Source: Pigmentiphaga kullae (GTDB lineage: Bacteria > Pseudomonadota > Gammaproteobacteria > Burkholderiales > Burkholderiaceae_B). From it: a DNA stretch of 64,000 bases. The translations under genes were made by a program, and so were the position numbers. Positions 56,641 to 64,000 of this stretch are shown here, one piece after another. The notes under the pieces were generated by a model. It did no database searches. It was not told where the DNA came from and saw nothing but the letters and a program-made list of their open reading frames with translations. Each line of letters begins with the position of its first letter. Within the stretch, counting starts at the first letter, position 1. The stretch spans positions 930,001 through 994,000 of the forward strand of contig NZ_SGXC01000002.1 of assembly GCF_004216695.1 (NCBI RefSeq), in the 5' to 3' direction.

Positions 56641-57627
56641 ATGACCAAGCCCGCAATGCGCGTCGCCGTCACCGGCGCCGCCGGCCAGATCGGCTACGCC
56701 CTGTTGTTCCGCATCGCTTCCGGCGAAATGCTCGGCAAGGACCAGCCGGTCATCCTGCAGCTGCTGGAAATCCCCGATGAAAAGGCGCAGAAGGCGCTCA
56801 AGGGCGTCATCATGGAGCTCGAGGACTGCGCCTTCCCGCTGCTCAAGGAAGTCACCGCCCACAGCGACCCCATGACCGCCTTCAAGGATGCCGACGTGGC
56901 CTTGCTGGTCGGCGCCCGCCCCCGCGGCCCCGGCATGGAGCGCAAGGACCTGCTGACGGTCAATGCCCAGATCTTCACGGCCCAGGGCAAGGCCCTGAAC
57001 GCCGTCGCCAGCCGCAACGTCAAGGTGCTGGTCGTGGGCAACCCCGCCAACACCAACGCCTACATCGCGATGAAGTCGGCCCCGGACCTGCCCGCCCGCA
57101 ACTTCACCGCCATGCTGCGCCTGGACCACAACCGCGCTCTGTCGCAACTGGCCGCCAAGGCCGGCTGCGCCGTCGGCGACATCGAGAAGCTGATCGTCTG
57201 GGGCAACCACTCGCCCACGATGTACCCCGACTTCCGCTTCGCCACCCTGGCCGGCAAGCCCGCCCTGTCGGTGGTCAATGACGACGAGTGGAACCGCAAC
57301 ACCTTCATCCCGACCGTGGGCAAGCGCGGCGCCGCCATCATCGACGCCCGCGGCCTCTCGTCGGCCGCCTCCGCCGCCAACGCCGCCATCGACCACGTCC
57401 GCGACTGGATCCTGGGCAGCAACGGCAAGTGGGTCACGATGGGCGTTCCCTCGGACGGCTCGTACGGCATCCCCGAAGGCATCATCTACGGCGTTCCCGT
57501 CATCACGAAGAACGGCGAATACGCGGTCGTCAAGGACCTGGAAATCGACGCTTTCTCGCGCGAGCGCATGGACCTGACGCTGAAAGAGCTCACGGAAGAG
57601 CGCGACGGCGTCAAGCATCTGTTGTAA
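56641..57627 (+). CDS. mdh: Malate dehydrogenase (NAD)
   Basis: A 328-residue MDH of the cytoplasmic-type clade common in betaproteobacteria. The NAD motif [11 protein letters not shown] is at residues 11-21, followed by [23 protein letters not shown] and the catalytic His in [11 protein letters not shown]. It interconverts malate and oxaloacetate. The ATG is preceded by GGAGA. The open frame extends far upstream across the leader, but the family N-terminus fixes the start. Confidence 0.96.
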   Translation: MTKPAMRVAVTGAAGQIGYALLFRIASGEMLGKDQPVILQLLEIPDEKAQKALKGVIMELEDCAFPLLKEVTAHSDPMTAFKDADVALLVGARPRGPGMERKDLLTVNAQIFTAQGKALNAVASRNVKVLVVGNPANTNAYIAMKSAPDLPARNFTAMLRLDHNRALSQLAAKAGCAVGDIEKLIVWGNHSPTMYPDFRFATLAGKPALSVVNDDEWNRNTFIPTVGKRGAAIIDARGLSSAASAANAAIDHVRDWILGSNGKWVTMGVPSDGSYGIPEGIIYGVPVITKNGEYAVVKDLEIDAFSRERMDLTLKELTEERDGVKHLL

Positions 57628-57706
57628 CCCCCCCTACGCGCTTCGCGCGCCCCCCAGGGGGCGATGCGGGTGGACCGGCAAAGCCGGATCCACCCGCATC
57701 CTGGGG
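57628..57706. repeat. GC-rich palindromic intergenic repeat, family 1, copy D
   Basis: It reads CCCCCCTACGCGCTTCGCGC, CCCCCCAGGGGGCGATGCGG, then GTGGACCGGC and GCCGGATCCAC, ending CCGCATCCTGGGG. It begins immediately after the mdh stop codon and has the same orientation as copy C. Confidence 0.7.
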
Positions 57707-57753
57707 CACAACCGGGCTGGCGGGGAACGGCGTTCTTTTGGCCCGGCAAGGAA

Positions 57754-57790
57754 GCACGCGAGTACGATATCGTCTCGCGTGCTTTTTTTT
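57754..57790 (+). terminator. Terminator of mdh
   Basis: GCACGCGAG-T-ACGAT pairs with ATCGT-CTCGCGTGC (14 bp with a one-base bulge), followed by eight T residues. Confidence 0.88.
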
Positions 57791-57830
57791 CGCCCCCCAC
57801 CCCTGCGGCGCGACAATACTCGCTGCCGCA

Positions 57831-58060
57831 GGCCGTGTCCGGGGCGGTGGGCTTGCGGGGCGCATTCGGCGCCGCCGGTTTTGTCAGGCTCGGCGGGGAA
57901 GCAAGGGCGCAGCTGTTCGAGCGCGGCAGTAGGGACAGTCCGGGGGACTGTCCCCGCGCGAGTTCTGCGCCCGCCCCGCCGAGCCTGACAAAACCGGGAA
58001 GTCCCGCGCAGCGGGACCGGCGTCGCTGCGCCCCGCAAGCCCACCGCCCCGGACACGGCC
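57831..58060. repeat. 230-bp nested inverted repeat between mdh and the CitE-like gene
   Basis: The outer arms (57831-57864 and 58027-58060) are perfect 34-bp inverted repeats beginning GGCCGTGTCCGGGGCGG. The inner arms (57875-57898 and 57974-57997) are perfect 24-bp repeats around TTTTGTCAGGCTCGGCGG. The centre is a perfect 10-bp hairpin, GGGACAGTCC-GGG-GGACTGTCCC. Unpaired asymmetric stretches separate the three. There is no protein gene. It may be a MITE-like element or a structured RNA. Confidence 0.8.
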
Positions 58061-58102
58061 GTCTCAAGAACTCAGACCGAACATAGACCAGAACAGCGCC
58101 CC

Positions 58103-59098
58103 ATGAAACACCCCTCTGAAGTCCTGCACCAGTCCGCCAAGCCCCCCGCGGTGCTTCCCGTCTGCGATCACTACGCGGGCTCCGAAAAGCTGATGCAGAA
58201 AAGCCTGGAGCGCCAGGCCCAGGCCGGCCCCGTGTTCGATGTCACCCTGGACTGCGAGGACGGCGCCGCCGTCGGCCGCGAAGCCGAGCATGCGGAAATG
58301 GCCGCCCGCCTGGCCGCCAGCGACGCCAACCGACACGGCCGCGTCGGCGTGCGCGTCCATGACGTCAACCACCCCTCCTTCATCAGCGACCTCGACATCC
58401 TCATCGGCATCGCCGGCCCCAGACTGGCCTACATCACCGTCCCCAAGGTCAACTCCGCCAACGACGCCCTGAACGCCGCCGAATCCATCGAACGCATAGG
58501 CATGGAACTGGGACTGGACCGCAAGATCCCCGTCCACGTGCTGATCGAGACCCACGGCGCGCTGCGCGAGGTCTTCCGCATCGCCGCCCACCCCGCCATC
58601 GAATGCCTGTCCTTCGGACTGATGGACTTCGTGTCTTCGCACCACGGCGCCATCCCCGCGCACGCGCTGACCGCCGAAGGCCAGTTCGACCATCCGCTCA
58701 TCGCCCGCGCCAAGCTCGAGATCGCGGCCGCCTGCCACGCCTACGGCAAGGTGCCCTCGCACAACGTCGTCACCGAACTGAACGCGCCCGACGTCATCTC
58801 GCGCGCCGCCCAGCGCGCCGGACGCGAGTTCGGCTACACGCGCATGTGGAGCATCCACCCCTCGCAGATCGACCCCATCGTCGAGGCCCTGTCGCCCAGC
58901 GCGGCCGACGTTGCCGATGCCGAGCGCATCCTGCTGGCCGCCGCGCGCGCCGACTGGGGCCCCATCCGCGACGGCGACCCGCAGGCCGGCCGGCTGCACG
59001 ACCGCGCCAGCTACCGCTACTACTGGGACGTGCTGCGGCGCGCCCATGCCGCCGGCGTGGACGTGTCGGCCGAAGCGCGGCGCCAGTTCTTTTCCTGA
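58103..59098 (+). CDS. HpcH/HpaI aldolase/citrate lyase beta (CitE)-like protein
   Basis: A 331-residue CitE-superfamily TIM barrel. Metal/substrate motifs are DVTLDCEDGAAVG, VGVRVHDVNHPSF, ITVPKVNSANDA and HVLIETHGALREV, with WSIHPSQIDPI near the C-terminus. Such proteins act as malyl-CoA, citramalyl-CoA or related lyases or thioesterases. A citrate lyase alpha or gamma gene is absent, so it is not a classic citrate lyase. It lies downstream of mdh in the same direction, after the terminator and the nested inverted repeat, and thus needs its own promoter. Confidence 0.88.
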   Translation: MKHPSEVLHQSAKPPAVLPVCDHYAGSEKLMQKSLERQAQAGPVFDVTLDCEDGAAVGREAEHAEMAARLAASDANRHGRVGVRVHDVNHPSFISDLDILIGIAGPRLAYITVPKVNSANDALNAAESIERIGMELGLDRKIPVHVLIETHGALREVFRIAAHPAIECLSFGLMDFVSSHHGAIPAHALTAEGQFDHPLIARAKLEIAAACHAYGKVPSHNVVTELNAPDVISRAAQRAGREFGYTRMWSIHPSQIDPIVEALSPSAADVADAERILLAAARADWGPIRDGDPQAGRLHDRASYRYYWDVLRRAHAAGVDVSAEARRQFFS

Positions 59099-59113
59099 AC
59101 CGGGCCGCCGGCC

Positions 59114-60070
59114 TCAGTTCCCGCCCGCTTCCAGGTAGCGGGCGAACAGCCCCAGGAAACGCTCCACCACCTCTTCGCGATTGCCGTCCGAGGTCCCCGC
59201 CATGTGGGGCGTCACGAGGAAATCGTCGCAGTCCCACAATGGATGATCCGGCGGCAGCGGCTCGGTGGTGAAGACGTCCAGGTGGGCATGGCGCACCAGC
59301 CCGCGCTCATGGGCCGCCAGCAACGCCTGCGTGTCGATCAGGGGCCCGCGCGCCACGTTGACCACGCCCAGCGGCCGCTCGGCCCGTAGCGCATCCAGCG
59401 TGCGCATGTTGAACAGCCCTCTCGTGGCCGGCGACAGCGGGCAGGCGAAGAACACCCAGTCCACCTGCCCCACCCAGTCGTTGAAACGCTCGTAGCCGCC
59501 GGTGGCGCCCACGCCCGCCACCGGTTCCGCGCTCTGGCGCAGCACCCGCAGCGGCATGCCCAGCGTGGCCAGGTATTGCCCGATGCGGCTGCCGATCTCG
59601 CCCCACCCCACCACCATGGCCTCGGTGCTGCGCAGCGCGCGAACCTCGTCGTGCGCCATCGGCTGCCAGCGCTTCTCCAACTGCTGGCGGCGCGCCGTGT
59701 GCAGCCGGCGGGCGAAATACAGGAACCCCGCCAGCGCCGTCTGGGCCACCGCGCCGGCGTTGGCGCCGGCGGAGTTGGTGACCTTGACGCCGCGCGCGCG
59801 CAGGTCGTGATAGATGCGCCGGTCGGCGCCCGAGGCATAGGTGTGGACCCAGCGCAGCCTGGGGGCGGCCAGCATCGCGTCGTAGAACGCCGCGGTAGCC
59901 GGCGCCAGCCAGTCGTCGGTCGAAGGCCAGACGACGTCGCGCGTCAGGAAGACCACGTCCGCCTGGTCGGCCTGCCCGATGCCGATCAGATTGACCTGGC
60001 CCGGCCAGCGCGCCAGGATGCCGGCGTCGGCCAGTTCCCTCGCGCCGCGTTCCGAACAAAGAATATTCAT
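59114..60070 (-). CDS. D-2-hydroxyacid dehydrogenase family protein
   Basis: A 318-residue NAD(P)-dependent 2-hydroxyacid dehydrogenase. The dinucleotide motif is VGWGEIGSRIG, the catalytic Arg is in NVARGPLID, and the His is in VTPHMAGTSDG. It starts 4 nt after the Bug gene. With an acid-sugar dehydratase upstream, it probably reduces a 2-keto acid product, but the substrate is unknown. The N-terminal half is less conserved, as usual in this family. Confidence 0.88.
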   Translation of the reverse strand: MNILCSERGARELADAGILARWPGQVNLIGIGQADQADVVFLTRDVVWPSTDDWLAPATAAFYDAMLAAPRLRWVHTYASGADRRIYHDLRARGVKVTNSAGANAGAVAQTALAGFLYFARRLHTARRQQLEKRWQPMAHDEVRALRSTEAMVVGWGEIGSRIGQYLATLGMPLRVLRQSAEPVAGVGATGGYERFNDWVGQVDWVFFACPLSPATRGLFNMRTLDALRAERPLGVVNVARGPLIDTQALLAAHERGLVRHAHLDVFTTEPLPPDHPLWDCDDFLVTPHMAGTSDGNREEVVERFLGLFARYLEAGGN

Positions 60071-60074
60071 TGCC

Positions 60075-61037
60075 TTATTTCTTCTGCAGCGACATCAGGA
60101 ACTGCCGCCGGTCGGCGACCTCGCTGGCGACGAAACGCTGCAGGTCAGGCTGCGACAGCGGCATGCTGTCCTGCATGTTCTCGCGCATGAAGGTCTTCCA
60201 CGCGGGCCGCTTCTCGACGTCCTCCATGCCTCGCACCAGCCGTGCCGTGACCGCGGGCGGCGTGCCCTTGGCCACCATCACGCCGCGCCACAGCGTCTCC
60301 ACCACATCGTACCCCTGCTCGCGAAAGGTCGGCACGTCGGGAAAGAATTCGCTGCGCGACTCGCTGCTGATGCCCAGCAGGCGCACGTCGCCGTTGCGGA
60401 TCTGGGCCATGGCCGTGCTGGGCGTGATCACCGCGGCGTGCAGGTGACCGCCCATCAGCGCTAGCAGCGCCTGGTTGCCGCCCTGGTAGGGAATCCAGGT
60501 CGACTTGAAGCCCGCCTTCTGCTCCAGGCGGTACATCACGTACTGGTGGAAGCCGGCGGTGGCATAGCCGCCGACGTTGACCTTGTCGGGCTGGCGCTTC
60601 AGTGCCTCGACCAGATCCTTCAGGCTGCGGTACGGGCTGTCCTTGCGCACCGCCACGCTGGACGGCTCGGTCTGCAAAGCCCGCAGGAAGATGAAATCGG
60701 ACGGCTGGAAACGGCTGTCCTTCTCGGCCATCAGGAACGAGGTGGACCCGGTGGCCGACACGACCGTGTAGCCGTCGGCCGGCGCGTTCAAGGCCATGTT
60801 CATCCCCACCGCGCCGGTGCCGCCCGGGCGGTTCTCCACCACCACCGTCTGTCCCAGGACATCGCCCAGCTCCTTGCCCAGCGAACGCATCATGGTGTCG
60901 AGCGGCGAGCCCGCGGCGGACGTCGTGATGAAGTGCAATGGGCGCTCGGGCCATTCGGCGGCCCGTGCCGGCGACAGCGCCGCCAGCAGCGATCCCGCCA
61001 GGGCGCATGCGCCCCACCATCGGACTGAGTATTTCAT
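60075..61037 (-). CDS. Bug-type tripartite tricarboxylate receptor (periplasmic)
   Basis: A 320-residue binding protein with a signal peptide ending SPARAA, then EWPERPLHFITTSAAGSPLDTMMRSLGKELG (a variant of the Bug loop, with SAAGSPLD in place of PPGGxxD) and VVVENRPGGTGAVGMNMAL. It lies between the dehydratase and dehydrogenase genes of one operon and likely delivers their substrate. GGAGA precedes the ATG. Confidence 0.9.
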   Translation of the reverse strand: MKYSVRWWGACALAGSLLAALSPARAAEWPERPLHFITTSAAGSPLDTMMRSLGKELGDVLGQTVVVENRPGGTGAVGMNMALNAPADGYTVVSATGSTSFLMAEKDSRFQPSDFIFLRALQTEPSSVAVRKDSPYRSLKDLVEALKRQPDKVNVGGYATAGFHQYVMYRLEQKAGFKSTWIPYQGGNQALLALMGGHLHAAVITPSTAMAQIRNGDVRLLGISSESRSEFFPDVPTFREQGYDVVETLWRGVMVAKGTPPAVTARLVRGMEDVEKRPAWKTFMRENMQDSMPLSQPDLQRFVASEVADRRQFLMSLQKK

Positions 61038-61072
61038 GGTTGTCTCCTTGGTTTTCGTCGTGGGCCCGGCCG

Positions 61073-62233
61073 TCAGAACGTGGCTTCGAGATCGTCCTCG
61101 CTGTGCCGCAGGCTGCGCGTCGGATAAGGCTGCGAAGGCATGGACCGCAGCGCGGCCTCGTCGATGTCCAGCCCCAGGCCCGGCAGTTCCGGCACCTGGA
61201 TATATCCATCCACGGGCTTGAGCGCCTGGCGCGAGATACGCTGCGAAAACGACTCGAAAGGCACGAAGTATTCGGTGATCGTGAAATTGGGCATGCAGGC
61301 CGACGCGTGCACGGTGGCCGACAGCGACAGCAGCGTCGAGTTGTAGTTGTGCGGGGACACCGCGATCATCTCGGTCTCGGCCTGCGCCGCGATGAACAGC
61401 AGTTCCAGGATGCCGCCGCAGTTGGACACGTCCGGGTTGATGATGTCGGCGGCCCGGCTGCGGAACACGCTGCGGAAATCCGCGCGCCCGTACAGCGCCT
61501 CGCCCGTCACCACCGGGATGGTCGTGGCCTGGCGTACCTCCTGGATGGCGTCCATGTTCTCCTTCTGGCAGGGTTCCTCGATCCAGTACGGATTCAATTC
61601 CTCCAATTGCTTCGCCAGTTCGATGGCATGCACCGGCGCGAGCCGGCGGTGCAGGTCGAGCAGCAATTCGGTATCCGGCCCGACCGCGTCCCGCACCGCG
61701 CGCACCACCGCCACGGCGTGCAGTATGTGCTCGCGCGGGATGTAGGTGCGCCAGGGCCGTGGCAGCGGATCGAACTTCAGCGCGGTATGGCCTTCGGCCA
61801 CCACTTTCTCGGCCGCGCGCGCGTGATCGTCCGGCGTCTTGAGCTTGTACCCCCAGCCGTTCGCGTAGACGCGCACGCGCTCGCGGCAGCGGCCGCCCAG
61901 CAGACGGTGCACGGGCTGGCCGAGCAGCTTGCCCACGGCATCCCACATCGCCATTTCGATGCCCGACAGCGCGCTCCAGAATTCCAGGGACGATCGGCGC
62001 TGCGCGTAGTCGTCGAACGCCACCTGGCAGAAATACCGGATGTTGAAAACGTCGCGCCCCACCAGGTAGCGCAGCAGTTCGCGGGCCTGCGCCGCCACGG
62101 CCTCGTCGCGGTCGTACTGGCTGTAGCTTTCGCCCCAGCCGACCGTGCCGTCCTCCAGCTCCAGCCGGATGAAGATCAGGTTCTTGCGCCAGCCGGGATG
62201 AACGGCCAGGCACTCCGCGTTTCGCACTTTCAC
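61073..62233 (-). CDS. Mandelate racemase/muconate lactonizing enzyme family, predicted acid-sugar dehydratase
   Basis: A 386-residue enolase-superfamily protein. Probable Mg ligands are Asp193 (LLDLHRR), Glu219 (WIEEP) and Glu245 (VTGEALYG); the acid/base candidates are His195 and the His in VSPHNYNS. The Asp-x-His-Arg pattern points to mannonate- or galactonate-type dehydratases. The product would be a 2-keto-3-deoxy acid. The start is a GTG with AAGGGG 7 nt upstream. It is the first gene of an operon with a Bug receptor and a 2-hydroxyacid dehydrogenase, divergent from a LysR gene. Confidence 0.88.
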   Translation of the reverse strand: MKVRNAECLAVHPGWRKNLIFIRLELEDGTVGWGESYSQYDRDEAVAAQARELLRYLVGRDVFNIRYFCQVAFDDYAQRRSSLEFWSALSGIEMAMWDAVGKLLGQPVHRLLGGRCRERVRVYANGWGYKLKTPDDHARAAEKVVAEGHTALKFDPLPRPWRTYIPREHILHAVAVVRAVRDAVGPDTELLLDLHRRLAPVHAIELAKQLEELNPYWIEEPCQKENMDAIQEVRQATTIPVVTGEALYGRADFRSVFRSRAADIINPDVSNCGGILELLFIAAQAETEMIAVSPHNYNSTLLSLSATVHASACMPNFTITEYFVPFESFSQRISRQALKPVDGYIQVPELPGLGLDIDEAALRSMPSQPYPTRSLRHSEDDLEATF

Positions 62234-62300
62234 GACATACCCCTTGCATGGGTTGGAATGTCGCCAGCGTACGCAAGCCTGGGCTATTTGAAAATGATAT

Positions 62301-62315
62301 GTATATGAGATATAC
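62301..62315. promoter_or_regulatory. LysR operator candidate
   Basis: GTATAT-GAG-ATATAC is a perfect inverted repeat in the 120-nt divergent gap between the dehydratase and LysR genes, flanked by GATAT and ATATC. It is AT-rich against a GC-rich background, as LysR boxes often are. Confidence 0.45.
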
Positions 62316-62353
62316 CGATATCAGATTCGTATCCCATTCGACCTCAGCCCATC

Positions 62354-63259
62354 ATGAGCAAATCCCTGGAACTGCGCCACCTGCGCGCCGTGCTGGCCAC
62401 CGCCGAGACCGGATCGCTGCACCAGGCCGCCGTCGCCCTGGAAACCTCCCAGCCGGCGCTGTCGCGGCTGCTGCGCGAGGCCGAGGAACGCATGGGCGTG
62501 CGCCTGTTCGAGCGATCGTCGCAAGGCAGCCGCGCCACGGCGGCCGGCGCCCTGGCCGAGCAGGTGGCGCGCCGCGTCGCGGCCGACGTGCGGCGCCTGC
62601 AGGACATGGCGCGGGACGGCCGCTGGCACCTGCGCGTGGGCTGCATTCCCCGCGCGCTGGACCTGGTCGTGCCCGGCCTGCTGCATCGCCCCGCCGGCGC
62701 GCTGGCCGACGAGATCGAGATCGATCTGCGGGAAGACGACAGCCTGACCTTGCTGGCCGCGCTGGCGCGGGGGGAACTGGATCTGGCGATCCTGTCGCTG
62801 TTCGGCGAAATGCCGGCGAATCTGCTCTCGCGCCAGCTCTACCTAGACCGCAACGTGTTCGTGTGCGGCGTGCCCGGCCCGGAGATCCCCGACGGGCCGC
62901 TGGCGCCCGAGGCCCTGGCGCGGCATCCGTTCGCCGCACCCGCGCCCGGCACGCCCTCGCGGTTGGAGTTCGACCGCTATTGGCAGCGCCACGACGTGCC
63001 GCCGCCCGCCTGCCGGGTGGCGGCGCGGACCTACGACGCCATCGCCAGCGTGCTGCCCGGCACACCCATGCTGGCCGTCATGCCCCGCCAGGTCGCGCAG
63101 CGCCATGCCGGCAACGGCAGCCTGCGGATATTGAAAATCGTGCACGCCCTGCCCGAGCGCCCCATCCACGTGGTCTGGCCCAGGCAGGCGCTGCAACCCG
63201 TCACGGATCAGTTGATTACCCTGATCCGGCCGGCGCGGCCACGGCGCGGACGGTCGTGA
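62354..63259 (+). CDS. LysR-family transcriptional regulator
   Basis: A 301-residue regulator. The helix-turn-helix reads LRHLRAVLATAETGSLHQAAVALETSQPALSRLLREAEERMG, followed by a standard effector domain (LTLLAALARGELDLAILSLFG). It is divergent from the acid-sugar operon and is its probable regulator. Confidence 0.9.
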   Translation: MSKSLELRHLRAVLATAETGSLHQAAVALETSQPALSRLLREAEERMGVRLFERSSQGSRATAAGALAEQVARRVAADVRRLQDMARDGRWHLRVGCIPRALDLVVPGLLHRPAGALADEIEIDLREDDSLTLLAALARGELDLAILSLFGEMPANLLSRQLYLDRNVFVCGVPGPEIPDGPLAPEALARHPFAAPAPGTPSRLEFDRYWQRHDVPPPACRVAARTYDAIASVLPGTPMLAVMPRQVAQRHAGNGSLRILKIVHALPERPIHVVWPRQALQPVTDQLITLIRPARPRRGRS

Positions 63260-63272
63260 CCATCCCCCGGGC

Positions 63273-63476
63273 CTACTGGTCGTTCAGGCTGGCCTTGGCG
63301 GCTTCCTCGGGCGTCAGGCCGTCGTAGAACTGGTCGGTGAACCACTCGGCTTCCTGCTCGATGTAGTCCTGGGCCTCTTCACGGCTGGCGCCCGCTGCCA
63401 CCAGGAAGCCCTCGACTTCGGTGCACCACTGGATGAGGGCTTGCAGGTCGGGATCGTTGTCTTTGTCGGTAGCCAT
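63273..63476 (-). CDS. Small acidic hypothetical protein
   Basis: A 67-residue acidic protein (MATDKDNDPDLQALIQWCTE...GASREEAQDYIEQEAEWFTDQFYDGLTPEEAAKASLNDQ) with no signal or membrane helix. It is mostly helical by composition. I do not recognise the family. The start chosen is the ATG that gives a compact acidic protein; an upstream ATG adds a basic stretch that looks non-coding. Confidence 0.6.
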   Translation of the reverse strand: MATDKDNDPDLQALIQWCTEVEGFLVAAGASREEAQDYIEQEAEWFTDQFYDGLTPEEAAKASLNDQ

Positions 63477-63590
63477 AGGCCGGTTCCATCGAAAATCACG
63501 CCACATGGCATTCCGGCAAGGATAGCGCAAGTCCCCTTCGCGGTCCCGCCCCAGGGTTTCCCCTCCTGACGCCTGCCCGCCGTCTCCGTA

Positions 63591-63625
63591 TAGTTATGAA
63601 AAATATCTATTATGTTTTATAACTA
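63591..63625. promoter_or_regulatory. AT-rich inverted repeat before the amidohydrolase gene
   Basis: TAGTTAT and ATAACTA are perfect 7-bp arms with a 21-nt AT-rich spacer. The symmetry extends 4-5 bp inward with one mismatch (GAAAA/TTTT). It ends 3 nt before the ATG and so overlaps the promoter or leader. Confidence 0.4.
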
Positions 63626-63628
63626 ATC

Positions 63629-64000
63629 ATGAACATCGACGACCTCATCGCCATCGACATCCACGTCCATGCCGAAGTCTCCTGCCGCTGCGCGCCCGAC
63701 GCCTTCGGCAGGGAATTCGACGAGGCGGCCGAGAAATACTTCAAGTTCACCCATCGGCCGACCATACCCGAGACCATCGCCCGCTATCGCGAAAAACGCA
63801 TCGGCCTGGTCATGTTCACCGTCGACGCCGAGGCCAACCTGGGCCGGCGGCGCATTCCCAACGAAGAGATCGCCGAGGCGGCGCTGGAAAACCGCGACAT
63901 GATGCTGGCCTTCGCCAGCATCGACCCGCACAAGGGCAAGATGGGCGTGCGCGAGGCGCGCCGCCTGATCGAGGACTACCAGGTCGCCGGCTTCAAGTTC
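63629..64000 (+). CDS. Amidohydrolase (amidohydrolase 2 family), 5' part only
   Basis: The first 124 residues of a gene that runs off the window. The metal-binding His-x-His is in IDIHVHAE near the N-terminus, followed by VMFTVDAEANLG and FASIDPHKG, as in the ACMSD/aminocarboxymuconate-type amidohydrolase 2 group (decarboxylases or hydrolases). The substrate cannot be inferred from this part. Confidence 0.8.
   Translation, partial: MNIDDLIAIDIHVHAEVSCRCAPDAFGREFDEAAEKYFKFTHRPTIPETIARYREKRIGLVMFTVDAEANLGRRRIPNEEIAEAALENRDMMLAFASIDPHKGKMGVREARRLIEDYQVAGFKF

Noticed and set aside
57634-58086. Several overlapping open frames on both strands between mdh and the CitE-like gene
   Set aside because: They are produced by the GC-rich repeats and the nested inverted repeat, and mirror each other because of the symmetry.

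Overview
The window is high-GC betaproteobacterial chromosome, most like Bordetella/Achromobacter (Alcaligenaceae). The signs are four Bug-type (tripartite tricarboxylate family) periplasmic binding proteins with dedicated catabolic genes, the sdhCDAB-sdhE-gltA and odhA-odhB-lpdA clusters with a GntR-mdh-CitE block beside them, and short GC-rich palindromic intergenic repeats. I see no phage, insertion sequence, CRISPR array, rRNA or convincing tRNA. Species assignment is inference.

Layout. 0-3 kb is housekeeping: a small membrane protein, pgeF and rluD (minus strand), divergent bamD. 3-5.4 kb holds a LuxR-type response regulator converging on a hybrid histidine kinase. 5.6-14.1 kb is the most unusual part: five consecutive paralogous lipoproteins, four with a gluzincin-like zinc site (HExxH plus a downstream Glu) and one, the third, with every one of those residues replaced. 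14.1-17.4 kb carries a flavin monooxygenase, a Bug receptor with a 1-nt frameshift, and a LysR regulator. 17.4-23 kb has a DinG-like helicase, two small proteins and tex. 23-29.3 kb is an IclR-controlled hydantoinase/oxoprolinase A-B operon with a Bug receptor and a small unknown protein. 29.3-35.2 kb has zapE, the NHEJ pair ku-ligD, and a protein built of about 28 in-phase hexapeptides.

35.2-41.4 kb is a second IclR-controlled operon: class III CoA-transferase, thiol dioxygenase, crotonase, Bug receptor, AhpD-like protein and fumarase-superfamily lyase. The pairing suggests catabolism of an organic thiol acid. 41.5-58 kb is the TCA/glyoxylate block: lpdA, odhB, odhA, aceA, a ygaVP-like sulfide-response pair, gltA, sdhE, sdhB, sdhA, sdhD, sdhC, a GntR regulator and mdh. 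A 28-bp palindrome lies next to the mdh promoter, and a 230-bp nested inverted repeat lies between mdh and the CitE-like gene. 59-63.3 kb is a predicted acid-sugar operon (enolase-superfamily dehydratase, Bug receptor, 2-hydroxyacid dehydrogenase) with a divergent LysR gene. The window ends inside an amidohydrolase gene.

All calls come from reading the sequence. No database search was run, so family names rest on recognised motifs and lengths, and substrates are mostly inferred.
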